Positions 45,501 to 58,640 of a DNA stretch of 64,000 nt are shown in pieces. Every line of letters begins with the position of its first letter. Positions within the stretch are counted from its first letter, which is position 1. The position numbers were made by a program, and so were the translations under genes. Location: contig NC_065575.1 in NCBI RefSeq assembly GCF_937616625.2, forward strand, positions 23,050,001 to 23,114,000, read 5' to 3'. This DNA is from Mercurialis annua. Lineage: Eukaryota; Streptophyta; Magnoliopsida; Malpighiales; Euphorbiaceae. The notes beneath the pieces are model-generated. The model searched no databases. It was not told where the DNA came from and was given only the letters and a program-made list of their open reading frames with translations.

Positions 45501-48500
45501 GCCAAACGTTTACAAATGTTACAAAACATTTTCACTTTTTAGCGATTTAAGGAAACGTTTACAAACGTTACGAAAACAAATCCAAACATTTCACTTTTTT
45601 ACCGATTTAAGCCAAAAGTTTAAACGTTACAAAACCAATCCAAACGTTTAAAACGTTACGAAACAAATCCACACGTTTCGCCTTTTTAACGATTTAAGCC
45701 AAACGTTTACAAATGTTACGAAAAATCCAAATGTTTCACCTTTTTAGCGATTTAAACCAAACCTTTAAAACGTTTCGAAATCAATCCAAACGTTCAAAAT
45801 GTTACAAAACAAATCTAAACGTTTCCCATTTTTAGAGATTTAAGCCAAACGTTTACAAGTTTTACGAAACAAAACCAAACGTTTTACCATTTTAGCAATT
45901 TAAGCGAAACGTTTACAAACGTTACGAAACAAATCCAAACGTTTCACCTTATGAGCAATTTACTTTTAGAAACGTTACGAAACAAATCCAAACGTTTAAA
46001 ACATTAAGAAACCTATCCAAATGTTTAAAACGTACGACACAAATCCAAATATCTCACCTTTTAGTGACTGAAGTCAAACGTTTACAAACATTACAAAACC
46101 AATCCAAACAATTAAGATGTTACGACACAAATCCAAACGTTTCACCTTTTTAGCGATTTAAGCTAAACGCTTACAAACGTTATGAAACGTTTTACTTTTT
46201 TTAGCGATTTAAGCAATACGTTTAGAAACGTTACGAAACAAATCCAAGAATTTCACCTTTTTAGCGATTTAAGCCAAACGTTTACAAACCTTACGAAGCA
46301 AATCCAAACGTTTCACCTTTTTAGAAATTTATGCCAAACGTTCGTAAACGTTATGAAAGAAAACCAAATTTATCACCTTTTTAGCGATTTAAGCCAAACG
46401 TTTACGAACTTTACGAAAAAAAATCCAACAGTTTGACCTTATTAACGATTTAAGCCAAACGATTACAAACGTTACGAAACATATCCAAACGTTTCACTCT
46501 TTTAGCGATTTAAGCCAAATATTTAAAACGTTACAAAAAAAATCCAAACGTTTCACATTTTTAGCGATTTAAGCCAAACGTTTACAAATGTTACGAAACA
46601 TTTTCACTTTTTAGCGATTTAAGCCAAATGTTTACAAACGTTACGAAAACAAATCCAAACATTTCACTTTTTTACCGATTTAAGACAAAAGTTTAAACGT
46701 TACAAAACCAATCCAAACGTTTAAAACGTTACGAAACAAATCCACATGTTTCGCCTTTTTAACGATTTAAGCCAAACGTTTACAAACGTTACGAAAAATC
46801 CAAATGTTTCACCTTTTTAGCGATTTAAACCAAACCTTTAAAACGTTACGAAATCAATCCAAACGTTCAAAATGTTACAAAACAAATCTAAACGTTTCCC
46901 ATTTTTAGAGATTTAAGCCAAACGTTTACAAACTTTACGAAACAAAACCAAACGTTTTACCTTTTTAGCGATTTAAGCCAAACGTTTACAAACGTTACGA
47001 AACAAATCCAAATGTTTTCCACTTTTTTGTGATTTAAGCCAAACGAAACAATTCCAAAAGTTTAAACCGTTAGGAAACAAATCCAAATGTTTTAAACCTT
47101 TTTAGTGATTTAAGCCAAACGTTTACAAACGTTACGAAACAAATCCAAATGTTTCATATTTGTAGCGATTTATGCCAGACGTTTACAAGCGTTACGAAAC
47201 AAATCCAAACGTTTCGCCTTTTTATGATTTAAGCCAAACGAAACAAATTCAAACATTTAAAATGTTTGGAAATAAATCGAATGCTTTAAACCTTTTTAGC
47301 GATTTAAGCCAAACATTTACAAATGTTACAAAACCAATCCAAACGTATTAAACATTACAAAATAAAGCCAAACGTTTATCCTTGGCTTAAATCCCTATAA
47401 ACGTGAAACATTTCGATTTGTTTCGTAAAGTTTGTAAACGTTTGGTTTTGTTTCGTAACATTTCCCCTTATTAGAGATTTAACCCAAACGTTTACAAAAC
47501 ATTTACAAACGTTTCACCTTTTTAGCGATTTAAGCCAAACGTTTAAAACTTTACGAAATAAATACACATGTGTCAAACGTTACGAAAAAAATCCAAACAT
47601 TTAAAAAATGTTATGAAGCCAATCCAAATGTTTAAAACATTACGAAACAAATCCAAATGTTTCGCATTTTTAGCGATTTAAGCCAAACGTTTACAAACGT
47701 TACAAAACAAATCCAAATGTTTCCCCTTTTTAGCAATTTAAGCCAAACGTTTACAAACATTACGAAACAAAACCAAACGTTTCCCCTTTTTTTCTATTTA
47801 AGCCAAACATTTACAAACATTACGAAACAAATCCAAACGTTTCCCCTTTTTAGCAATTTATGCCAAATGTTTAAAAAACATTACGAAACAAAACCAAACC
47901 AAACGTTTCACCTTTTTAGCGATTTGAGCAAAACGTTTGGTTTTGTTTCGTAACGTTTGGCTTAAATCGCTAAAAAAGTGAAACGTTGTTTACAAAAGTT
48001 ACGAAACATAACCAAATGTTTCCCCTTTTTAGCAATTTAAGCCAAACGTTTACAAACGTTACAAAACAAATCCAGACGTTTCATCTTTTTAGTGATTTAA
48101 CCCAAACATTTAAAACGTTACGAAACAAATCCAAACGTTTCAACTTTTTAGCGATTTAAGCCAAACGTTGACAAAAGTTACAAAACAAATCAAAACGTTT
48201 CACCTTTTTAGCATTTTAAGCCAAAAGTTTAAAACGTTATGAAATCAATCCAAACGTTTTAAACATTACGAAACAAATCCAAACGTTTCAAACATTAAGA
48301 AACAAATCCAAACGTTTCGCATTTTTAGCGATTGAAGCCAAACATATACAAACGTTATAAAAAAAACCAAACGTTTCACCTTTGTAGCTGTTAAAGCCAA
48401 ACGTTTACAAATGTTACGAAACAAATCCAAACATTTCACATTTTTAGCGATTTAAGCCAAACGTTTACAAACGTTACGAAACAAATCCAAACGTTTCATC

Positions 48501-50306
48501 TTTTAGCAATTTAAGCCCAACTTTTAGAAACGTTACGAAACAAATCCAAACGTTTAAAACGTTAAGAAACCTATCCAAACGTTTAAAACGTACGACACAA
48601 ATCCAAATCTCACCTTTTAGTGATTGGAGCCAAACGTTTACACACATTACAAAACCAATCCAACAATTAAGATGTTACGAAACAAATCCAAACGTTTCCC
48701 CTTTTTAGCGATTTAAGCCAAACGTTTACAAACGTTTCGAAACCAATCCATACGTTTTACTTTTTTAGCGATTTAAGCCATACGTTTACATATGTTACGA
48801 AACAAATCCAAGAGTTTCACCTTTTTAGCGATTTAAGCCAAACGTTTACAAATGTTACGAAACGTTTTCACTTTTTAGCTATTTAAGCCAAACTTTTACA
48901 AACGTTACGAAACAAATCCAAACGTTTCACTTTTTTACCGATTTAAGCCAAAAGTTTAAAACATTACAAAACCAATCCAAACGTTTAAAACGTTACGAAA
49001 TCAATCCAAACTTTTAATATGTTACAAAATAAATCTAACGTTTCCCATTTTTAGAGATTTAAGCCAAACGTTTACAAACTTTACGAAATAAAACCAAACG
49101 TTTTACCTTTTTAGAGATTTAAACCAAACGTTAACAAACGTTACAAAACAAATCCAAATATTCCCCCTTTTTAGTGATTTAAGCCAAACGAAACAATTCC
49201 AAATGATTAAACCGTTAGGAATCAAATCCAAACGTTTTAAACCTTTTTAGCGATTTAAGCCAAACGTTTACAAACGTTACGAAACAAATTCAAATGTTTC
49301 ATATTTGTAGCGATTTATGCCAGATTTTTACAATCGTTACGAAACAAATCCAAACATTTCGCCTTTTTAGGATTTAAACCTAACAAAACAAATTCAAACA
49401 TTTAAAATGTTTGGAAATAAATCGAACGCATTAAACATTTTTAATGATTTAAGCCAAACAATTACAAATGTTACAAAATAAATCCAAACGTTTTAAACGT
49501 TATAAAATCAATCCAAACATTTATCTTTGGCTTAAATAACTAAAAAAGTGAAACATTTGGATTTGTTTCGTAAAGTTTGTAAAAGTTTGGTTTTGTTTCG
49601 TAACATTTCCCCTTATTAGAGATTTAACCCAAACGTTTACAAAACATTTACAAACGTTACGAAACAAATCCAAACGTTTATAACGTTACGAAACAAATCC
49701 AAATGTTTCACCTTTTTAGCGATTTAAGCCAAACGTTTAAAACTTTACGAAATAAATCCACACGTGTAAAACGTTACGAAACAAATCCAAACGTATAAAA
49801 AAATGTTATGAAACCAATCCAAACGTTTAGAACATTACGAAACAAATCCAAACGTTTCGCATTTTTAGAGATTTAAGCCAAACATTTACAAACGTTACAA
49901 AACAAATCCAAATGTTTCCCCTTTTTAGCAATTTAAGCCAAACGTTTACAAACATTATGAAACAAAACCAAATGTTTCATCTTTTTTGCTATTTAAACCA
50001 AACATTTACAAACGTTATGAAACCAATCCAAACGTTTCCCCTTTTTAGCAATTTATGCCAAATATTTACAAACATTACGAAACAAAACCAAACGTTTCAC
50101 CTTTTTAGCTATTTGAACAAAACGTTTGGTTTTGTTCGTAACGTTTGGCTTAAATCGCTAAAAAGGTGAAACGTTGTTTACAAAAGTTACAAAACAAAAC
50201 CAAACATTCCCCTTTTTAGCAATTTAAGCCAAACGTTTACAAACGTTACGGAACAAATCCAAAGGTTTCATCTTTTTAGTGATTTAAGCCAAACGTTTAA
50301 AACGTT

Positions 50307-50653
50307 ACGAAACCAATCCAAACGTTTAAAACGTTGCGAAAGAAATCTAAATGTTTCACCTTTTTAGCAATTTAAGCAAAACGTTACAAATGTTACGAAA
50401 CAAATCTAAACGTTTCGCATTTTTTGCAATTTGAGCCAAATGTTTACGAACATTACAAAACAAATCCAAATGTTTCACATTTTTAGCGATTTAAGCCAAA
50501 CGGTTACGAACGTTACGAAACAAATCAAAACATTTAACCCTTTTAGCGATTTAAGCCAAATGTTTACGAATGTTAGAAACAAATCAAAACGTTTCCCCTT
50601 TTTAGCAATTTAAGCCAAACGTTTAAAACGTTACGAAACAAATCCAAACGTTT
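50307..50653 (-). repeat. 347-bp duplicated satellite segment, copy 1
   Basis: Nearly identical to 51081-51427, 774 bp away; I found one mismatch (near 50531). The neighbouring higher-order units have the segment once only, at the place corresponding to the second copy, so this first copy is the addition. Confidence 0.8.
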
Positions 50654-51080
50654 CCCCTTTTTAGCAATTTAAGCCAAACGTCTAAAACGTTCCGAAACAA
50701 ATCCTAACGTTTAAAACATTACAAAATAAATCCAAACGTTTCACATTTTTAGCGATTTAAGCCAAACGTTTAAAACGTTACTAAACAAATCCAAACGTTT
50801 AAAACGTAATGTTTTAAATCAGAACGTTGCACTTTTTGTTTCTCAACGTTTCTAAACGTTTGGCTTAAACTGCTAAAAATGGGAAACGTTTGGATTTATT
50901 TCGTAACAAGAAAAGACGTTTCACCTTTTTAGCGATTGAAGCCAAACGTTTACAAACGTCACTAAACAAATCCGAACGTTTCACCTTTTTATCAATTTAA
51001 GCCAAAAGGTTAAAACGTTACAACACAAAATCCAAACGTTTCACATTTTTAGTGATTTAAGCTAATTGTTTACAAACATT

Positions 51081-51427
51081 ACGAAACCAATCCAAACGTT
51101 TAAAACGTTGCGAAAGAAATCTAAATGTTTCACCTTTTTAGCAATTTAAGCAAAACGTTACAAATGTTACGAAACAAATCTAAACGTTTCGCATTTTTTG
51201 CAATTTGAGCCAAATGTTTACGAACATTACAAAACAAATCCAAATGTTTCACATTTTTAGCGATTTAAGCCAAACGGTTACGAACGTTACGAAACAAATC
51301 AAAAAATTTAACCCTTTTAGCGATTTAAGCCAAATGTTTACGAATGTTAGAAACAAATCAAAACGTTTCCCCTTTTTAGCAATTTAAGCCAAACGTTTAA
51401 AACGTTACGAAACAAATCCAAACGTTT
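51081..51427 (-). repeat. 347-bp duplicated satellite segment, copy 2
   Basis: Equivalent by position to about 43160-43500 and 61931-62280 in the flanking higher-order units. It appears to be the source of copy 1. Confidence 0.8.
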
Positions 51428-54400
51428 AAAACGTTACGAAACAAAACCAAACATTTTACCTTTTTAGCGATTTAATCCAAAAGTTTAAAACGTTACAAAA
51501 CCAATCCAAACGTTTAAAACATTACTAAACAAATCCAAACATTTCACCTTTTTTAGCGATTTAGGCCAAACGTTTACAAACCTTTCCCTTTTTAGCAATT
51601 CAAGCCAACAGTTTGCAAACGTTACGAATTAAATCCAAACATTTCACATTTTTAGCGATTTAAGCCAAATATTTACTAACGTTACGAAATATATCAAAAC
51701 GTTTCCCCTTTCTAGCGATTTAAGCCAAACGCATAAAACGTCACGAAACAAATCCAAACGTTTCGCCTTTTTGGCGATTTAAGCGAAACGTTTACAAACG
51801 TTAAGAAACAAATCCAAACATTTCACCTTTTCAGCGATTGATGCCAAATGTTTATAAACGTTACGAAACAAATCCAAACATTTCACCTTTTTAGATATTT
51901 AAGCCAAACGTTTACAAACGTTACGAAACAAATCCAAACGTTTCCCCTTTTTAGCAATTTATGCCAAATGTTTACAAACGTTACGATATGAATCCAAATG
52001 TTTAAAACGTTGCAAAACAAAGCCAAACGTTTCACCTTTTTAGTGATATAAGCCAAAAGTTTAAAACATTACAAAACCAATCCAAATGTTTAATACGGTA
52101 CGAAACAAGTCCAAACCTTTCACCTTTTTAGCGATTTAAGCCGCTACGGAAAAAATGCAAACGTTGCACCTTTTTAGCGATCTAATCTAAACATTTAAAA
52201 CGTTACGAAACCAAGTCAAACGTTTCAAATTTTTAGCGATTTAAGCTAAACCTTTACTAACATTATAATACAAATCCAAACGTTTCCCCTTTTTAGCGAT
52301 TTAAGCCAAAAGTTTAAAACGTTACAAAACTAATCCAAACGTTTAAAACATTATGAAACAAATCCAACCCTTCCACCTCTTTTAGCGATTTAAGACAAAC
52401 GTTTACAAACGTTACGAAACCAAAAACGTTACGAAAGAAATACAAACGTTTCACCTTTTTAGCGATTTAAGCCAAACGTTGACAAACGTTACGAAACAAA
52501 TCAAAACGTTTCACATTTTTAGCATTTTAAGTCAAAAGTTTAAAACGTTACAAAATCAATCCAAACGTTTTAAACATTACGAAACAAATCCAAACGTTTC
52601 AAACGTTAAGAAACAAATCCAAACGTTTCACATTTTTAGAGATTGAATCCAAACATGTGCAGATGTTAAAAAAAAAACCAAATGTTTCACCTTTGTAACT
52701 GTTTAAGCCAAACGTTTACAAACGTTACGAAACAAATCAAAACATTTCATATTTTTATCAATTTAAGCCAAACGTTTACAAACGTTACGAAACAAATCCA
52801 AACGTTTCACCTTTTGAGCAATTTAAGCCCAACTTTTAGAAACGTTACGAAACAAATCCAAACGATTAAAATGTTAAGAAACCTATCCAAATGTTTAAAA
52901 CGTACGAACTCACCTTTTAATGACTGAAGTCAAACGTTTACAAACATTACAAAACCAATCCAAACAATTAAGATGTTACGACACAAATCCAAACGTTTCA
53001 CCTTTTTAGCGATTTAAGCCAAACGTTTAAAAACATTATGAAACGTTTTACCTTTTTAGCGATTTAAGCCATACGTTAACAAACGTTACGAAAGAAATCC
53101 AAGCGTTTCACCTTTTTAGCGATTTAAGCCAAACGTTTACAAACCTTACGAAACAAATCCAAACGTTTCAACTTTTTAGAAATTTATGCCAAACGTTCGT
53201 AAACGTTATGAAAGAAAACCAAATGTTTCCCCTTTTTAGCGATTTAAGCCAAACATTTACGAACGTTACGAAAAAAAATCCAACAGTTTGACCTTTTTAA
53301 CGATTTAAGCCAAACGTTACGAAACAAATCCAAACGTTTCACTCTTTTAGCGATTTAAGCCAAATATTTAAAACGTTACAAAAAAAAATCCAAACGTTTC
53401 ACATTTTTAGCGATTTAAGCCAAACGTTTACAAATGTTACAAAACATTTTCACTTTTTAGCGATTTAAGCAAACGTTTACAAACGTTACGAAAACAAATC
53501 CAAACATTTCACTTTTTTACCGATTTAAGCCAAAAGTTTAAACGTTACAAAACCAATCCACGTTTAAAACGTTACGAAACAAATCCACACGTTTCGCCTT
53601 TTTAACGATTTAAGCCAAACGTTTACAAACGTTACGAAAAATCCAAATGTTTCACCTTTTTAGGGATTTAAACCAAACCTTTAAAACGTTTATAAATCAA
53701 TCCAAACGTTCAAAATGTTACAAAACAAATCTAAACGTTTCCCATTTTTAGAGATTTAAGCCAAACGTTTACAAGTTTTACGAAACAAAACCAAATGTTT
53801 TACCTTTTTAGCGATTTAAGCCAAACGTTTACAAACGTTACGAAACAAATCCAAACGTTTCACCTTATGAGCAATTTAAGCCCAACTTTTAGAAACGTTA
53901 TGAAACAAATCCAAACGTTTAAAACGTTAAGAAACCTATCCAAATGTTTAAAACGTACGACACAAATCCAAATATCTCACCTTTTAGTGACTGAAGTCAA
54001 ACGTTTACAAACATTACAAAACCAATCCAAACAATTAAGATGTTACGACACAAATCCAAACGTTTCACCTTTTTAGCGATTTAAGCCAAACGTTTTACTT
54101 TTTTTATCGATTTAAGCCATACGTTTACAAACGTTACGAAACAAATCCAAGCGTTTCACCTTTTTAGCGATTTAAGCCAAACGTTTACAAACCATACGAA
54201 ACAAATCCAAACATTTCACCTTTTTAGAAATTTATGCCAAACGTTCGTAAACGTTATGAAAGAAAACTAAATTTTTCACCTTTTTAGCGATTTAAGCCAA
54301 ACGTTTACGAACTTTACGAAAAAAAATCCAACAGTTTGACCTTTTTAACGATTTAAGCCAAACGATTACAAACGTTACGAAACAAATCCAAACGTTTCAC

Positions 54401-56018
54401 TCTTTTAGCGATTTAAGCCAAATATTTAAAACGTTACAAAAAAAATCCAAACGTTTCACATTTTTAGCGATTTAAGCCAAACGTTTACAAATATTACGAA
54501 ACATTTTCACTTTTTAGCGATTTAAGCCAAATATTTACAAACGTTACGAAAATAAATCCAAACATTTCACTTTTTTACCGATTTAAGCCAAAAGTTTAAA
54601 CGTTACAAAACCAATCCAAACGTTTAAAACGTTACGAAACAAATCCACACGTTTCGCCTTTTTAACGATTTAAGCCAAACGTTTACAAACGTTACGAAAA
54701 TTCCAAATGTTTCACCTTTTTAGCGATTTAAACCAAACCTTTAAAACGTTACGAAATCAATCCAAACGTTCAAAATGTTACTAAACAAATCTAAACGTTT
54801 CCCATTTTTAGAGATTTAAGCCAAACGTTTACAAACTTTACGAAACAAAACCAAACGTTTTACCTTTTTAGCGATTTAAGCCAAACGTTTACAAACGTTA
54901 CGAAACAAATCCAAATGTTTCCCCTTTTTCGTGATTTAAGCCAAACGAAACAATTCCAAAAGTTTAAACCGTTAGGAAACAAATCCAAATGTTTTAAACC
55001 TTTTTAGCGATTTAAGCCAAACGTTTACAAACGTTACGAAACAAATCCAAATGTTTCATATTTGTAGCGATTTATGCCAGACGTTTACAAGCGTTACGAA
55101 ACAAATCCAAACGTTTCGCCTTTTTATGATTTAAGCCAAACGAAACAAATTCAAACATTTAAAATATTTGGAAATAAATTGAATGCTTTAAACCTTTTTA
55201 GTGATTTAAGCCAAACATTTACAAATATTACAAAACTAATCCAAACGTATTAAACGTTACAAAATCAAGCCAAACGTTTATCATTGGCTTAAATCCCTAT
55301 AAACGTGAAACATTTGGATTTGTTTCGTAAAGTTTGTAAACGTTTGGTTTTGTTTCGTAACATTTCCCCTTATTAGAGATTTAACCCAAACGTTTACAAA
55401 ACATTTACAAACGTTTCTCCTTTTTAGCGATTTAAGCCAAACGTTTAAAACTTTACGAAATAAATACACATGTGTCAAACGTTACGAAAAAAATCCAAAC
55501 GTTTAAAAAATGTTATGAAACCAATCCAAATGTTTAAAACATTACGAAACAAATTCAAACGTTTCGCATTTTTAGCGATTTAAGCCAAACGTTTACAAAC
55601 GTTACAAAACAAATCCAAATGTTTCCCCTTTTTAGCAATTTAAGCCAAACGTTTACAAACATTACGAAACAAAACCAAACGTTTCACCTTTGTTGCTATT
55701 TAAGCCAAACATTTACAAACGTTACGAAACAAATCCAAACGTTTCCCCCTTTTTAGCAATTTATGCCGAATGTAATATCCCGTATTTTTTAAAAACTATT
55801 TTTTAAAAAAAATTAATTTTAATTTTTGCATTCCGTCAAGGTTTAAGTAATTTATCATTATTATTATTAATATATATTTTATTAAATTTTATTTAAGTCG
55901 TTCGTTGATTCGGCCGTGATTCGATTCATATTTGGTTTGTATTATTAAATCTTAAAAGAAAAAAAAATAAATTCCTATGACATTGTTCCAAGCAAATTAG
56001 CCATGCAAATGAGCCATA

Positions 56019-56073
56019 CATATGTTATCACGTTGGCCATATGTTATCACGTTGGCCATATGTTATCACGTTG
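56019..56073 (+). repeat. 19-bp tandem repeat in E7 U3
   Basis: Three copies of CATATGTTATCACGTTGGC, the last incomplete, end about 60 bp upstream of the TATA box. The position suggests a duplicated promoter element. E1 carries its palindrome array at about the same distance. Confidence 0.85.
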
Positions 56074-56133
56074 TTCTTTTCATGCTTCAATATAAGAAGC
56101 AGTGTCCCTTATTTTTCTTTCATTTGTTTTCCT

Positions 56134-56142
56134 CTATATAAA
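56134..56142 (+). promoter_or_regulatory. TATA box of E7 LTR
   Basis: CTATATAAACC is a textbook plant TATA box. It starts about 364 bp from the LTR start and is followed by a pyrimidine-rich leader. It would define the end of U3. Confidence 0.7.
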
Positions 56143-57862
56143 CCTATCAGTTGCAGTTCACGTTTTTTTTGCTTCTTAACCTAAAATTTTCCTATCAATT
56201 AATATGAAACCTCAGCCGCCACACTTTCAAAACATTTTGAAACTTCATCAATCACCATTCATTGCAATCATTCCAATCCGGTAAGTATCACGCTTTGTTT
56301 CTTTTATTGCTTCGATATCGTCAAAATACGGTTCTTGATTTCTAGCTTATTATTTTAGATATAATTTGATTGTTGTTCGACGATTCACATCGACTCAACG
56401 ATATCTTCGAATCTCCCGTATAAGAATCGATAAAGGTACATAAATATTACTCAGTTCATCGTCGTTTCGGTTCGCGGTGTTCATGCATTGTTATCTGCAT
56501 ATTCTTGAATTGTTACTGCCAATATTTGTTTTGGATTTTAACTATCAATTTTACTTGTTTAATCATGTTGTGGATTGGTAGTTAATCATTGGTTTAAATT
56601 TGTGGTCGTTTCGAACCGCCGTTTGATGGTTGTTATTGCCGCCGTGAGTTTCCATGTTACAGTAACATGTTCTTAAATCTTTTTCTTGATAATTAGGTTA
56701 TGTTTTAAGGTTAAGTGTTGCGATTAAACAATAAGAATTATGTTATAGATTTAGGTATTAAGTTTATGATTGAAGTTTGATTATGGTTGTTGATTAAGGC
56801 TTATGGTTCTGCTAGTGATTTGATTAATTCATTCAATTATAGGGTTGGCGGGAATAAAGGAAGAAGGTGACTAATTGGCCAAATTGGTCACTAAAGTTGT
56901 TTAGTTTAACTCAATTAATTATAGTTATTTGTTTTTAATTTATGATTTTCGTTTCGATTTTAAATAGACAACTAGAAAACGATAATTATTTTATTATCTA
57001 AATTAATATAATTACTCGAGTAATTATATTTAATTTTGATTTATATGTTATTTTAGCTAATTTTCGATTTAGCCCCTAAAAGTTTCTAAAAAACTTATTC
57101 AAGTTAAGTTTTATCTATTGGTTTTATCTCGAGGATAACTTTTGGATTTATTTGAATTACAAATTAGTAAATTGAGAACGAGTAATTAATTTGATTTCGA
57201 ATATCAAATTGGCTAAATTACAATTTAGTCCTTAAACTTTTATAAACTTAAAATGGTTAAATTTTAGTTGTAACTTGGGTTACTTGGATTTGAAGTTATT
57301 GAACTCTATTTTAAAAATAGGATAATTATTTTATCAAGTATTTTAATTTATAAACTCGGGTTTATAAATTTAATAAACTTTTGAACTGGGTTAGACTTTG
57401 GTCGCCCAGCAAGTGGGAAGAAGTTTGGTAGTTTTTAACAACTCTGCTGACTCACTGATATGGATTTTAACTTGGGTTAATTTAAGTTATTTGTACGAAT
57501 CATTCTAAATATGTTTATATGATTTGTACTCTATAACTTTGGTTATATTTGGAATGTATTTAATATAAGTGTTTATTAAATGTGGCTTGGTATTGTGCTG
57601 TACTAGTTCTATGTGGTGTCTAGTACTCTCTAGAGTTAGGGTCTGATTTTAATTATGATTTTAATATTTTGTTTAGACCTGTCGACTGTTCGTACTTCAG
57701 AGGCGAACCAGAGTTAAATTACTTGTCAATTTCACGTGGAATAGCAAGCAGTGAGTTTATATCTCTATTTACCTCTTTATTAAGAAAATATTATATTTTG
57801 TATATGTATAAACAGCTTTCGAACTGTTTTTCGGCATTGTGGATTTGTTTTGGAACGTGCTA

Positions 57863-57881
57863 CTCGATGGGCATCATCGGG
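57863..57881 (+). other. Conserved LTR hairpin 1, E7
   Basis: CTCGATG-GGCAT-CATCGGG on the element strand: seven pairs, one of them a U-G wobble in RNA, with a five-base loop. It is preceded by GGAACGTGCTA and followed by ACTGCGTGCGCACCGG, as in the other LTRs. Confidence 0.75.
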
Positions 57882-57924
57882 ACTGCGTGCGCACCGGTAA
57901 TGATTATGGTATTGAGGTAGGTTT

Positions 57925-58025
57925 GAGATACGTCTCACCTTAGTGAGGGCACCGGTGGAAGATACGTCTCCTGGGCTCACTATTTATTAAGTGTTAGTCG
58001 GGGATCGGTTATTGAGATACGTCTC
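57925..58025 (+). repeat. GAGATACGTCTC repeats in E7
   Basis: Three copies of a GAGA-TACG-TCTC hairpin (57925-57936, about 57959-57970 with one change, 58014-58025). They occupy the position of the CCCGAG repeats in E1 and E5. Confidence 0.75.
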
Positions 58026-58640
58026 ACCGACACGACAATAGATTTAGAATTGTGGTTTAGGGTTTCATTGATAATCCATAATGAAAATATTTTATTAAAC
58101 GTTTTAAAGGTTTTTAACTTAATAAATGTAAATGGTTATATAAACTATACTCAATAAATCTGACCCCGTTGTTTTCCCAAATTTTCCAAATTTATGATTT
58201 GAGCATTGGTCGATCTCGGTTTCTTCATTCTCGGAGGTTCTTTATTTTATTTTTAGAATAAAAGAGTCGAACTGTTTTAAACTCTTAGACCGCAGTAGTA
58301 GTATTAGATTTTTATGTTTTAGTCTTTTACTTATATTTTTAGACTGTTGTTTGTTGGTAATTACTTTATTGCTTTTGGCATGATTACAGTATTTATGGTA
58401 TTTATATTATATTTCCATACTGTTGGAGTTATAATTTGAGATAAGTATACTTTGAATATATGTTGCTTATTGTACTGCTAGACTAGGCTGAAGTCTCGGT
58501 TGCCCCCGAGCATGTGGTTTTCTGCAGGTACATTGTTTTAAATGATATAAGTTGGTTATCCGCAAGGCTAGCTACGAGTTTTGGTACAACCATACCCATA
58601 CCCTAGCGCCGGTCGCGATTCATGAAAATGGGTCGTGACA

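Larger units (their letters stand above)
42586..55770 (-). repeat. 60-bp satellite array, reversed, with higher-order repeats
   Basis: About 13.2 kb in which monomers lie on the minus strand, with GGATTTAAGCC-type and TTTCACCTTTTTAGCG units on the plus strand. A higher-order unit recurs: the marker CAGAACGTTGCACTTTTTG is at about 42902, 50820 and 61672, and GTTGTTTACAAAAGTTA is at 42583, 47983, 50173, 58752 and 61369. Short forward islands break it at about 42915-42990, 47376-47460, 47935-47980, 49510-49600, 50122-50170, 50840-50905 and 55265-55355. Frames such as 47657-47953 and 53795-54076 encode 20-residue repeats and are not considered genes. Confidence 0.95.
55771..58640 (+). mobile_element. 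E7 solo LTR, subfamily A, plus strand
   Basis: An LTR of 2870 bp running from TGTAATATCCCG to GGGTCGTGACA on the plus strand. It is related to E1 and E2 but clearly diverged. No internal region is present. The flanks, CCGAA and GTTTA, do not match, so no target duplication is seen. The corresponding site in the previous higher-order unit, at about 47860, is empty, which shows E7 arrived after that unit was duplicated or was lost there. The frames at 57669-57920 and 57780-57980 have no known domain. Confidence 0.92.

Noticed and set aside
42586..55770. CRISPR-like regular repeats
   Set aside because: There are no unique spacers between conserved repeats. All of the monomer is repeated and diverged, and the context is a plant genome.
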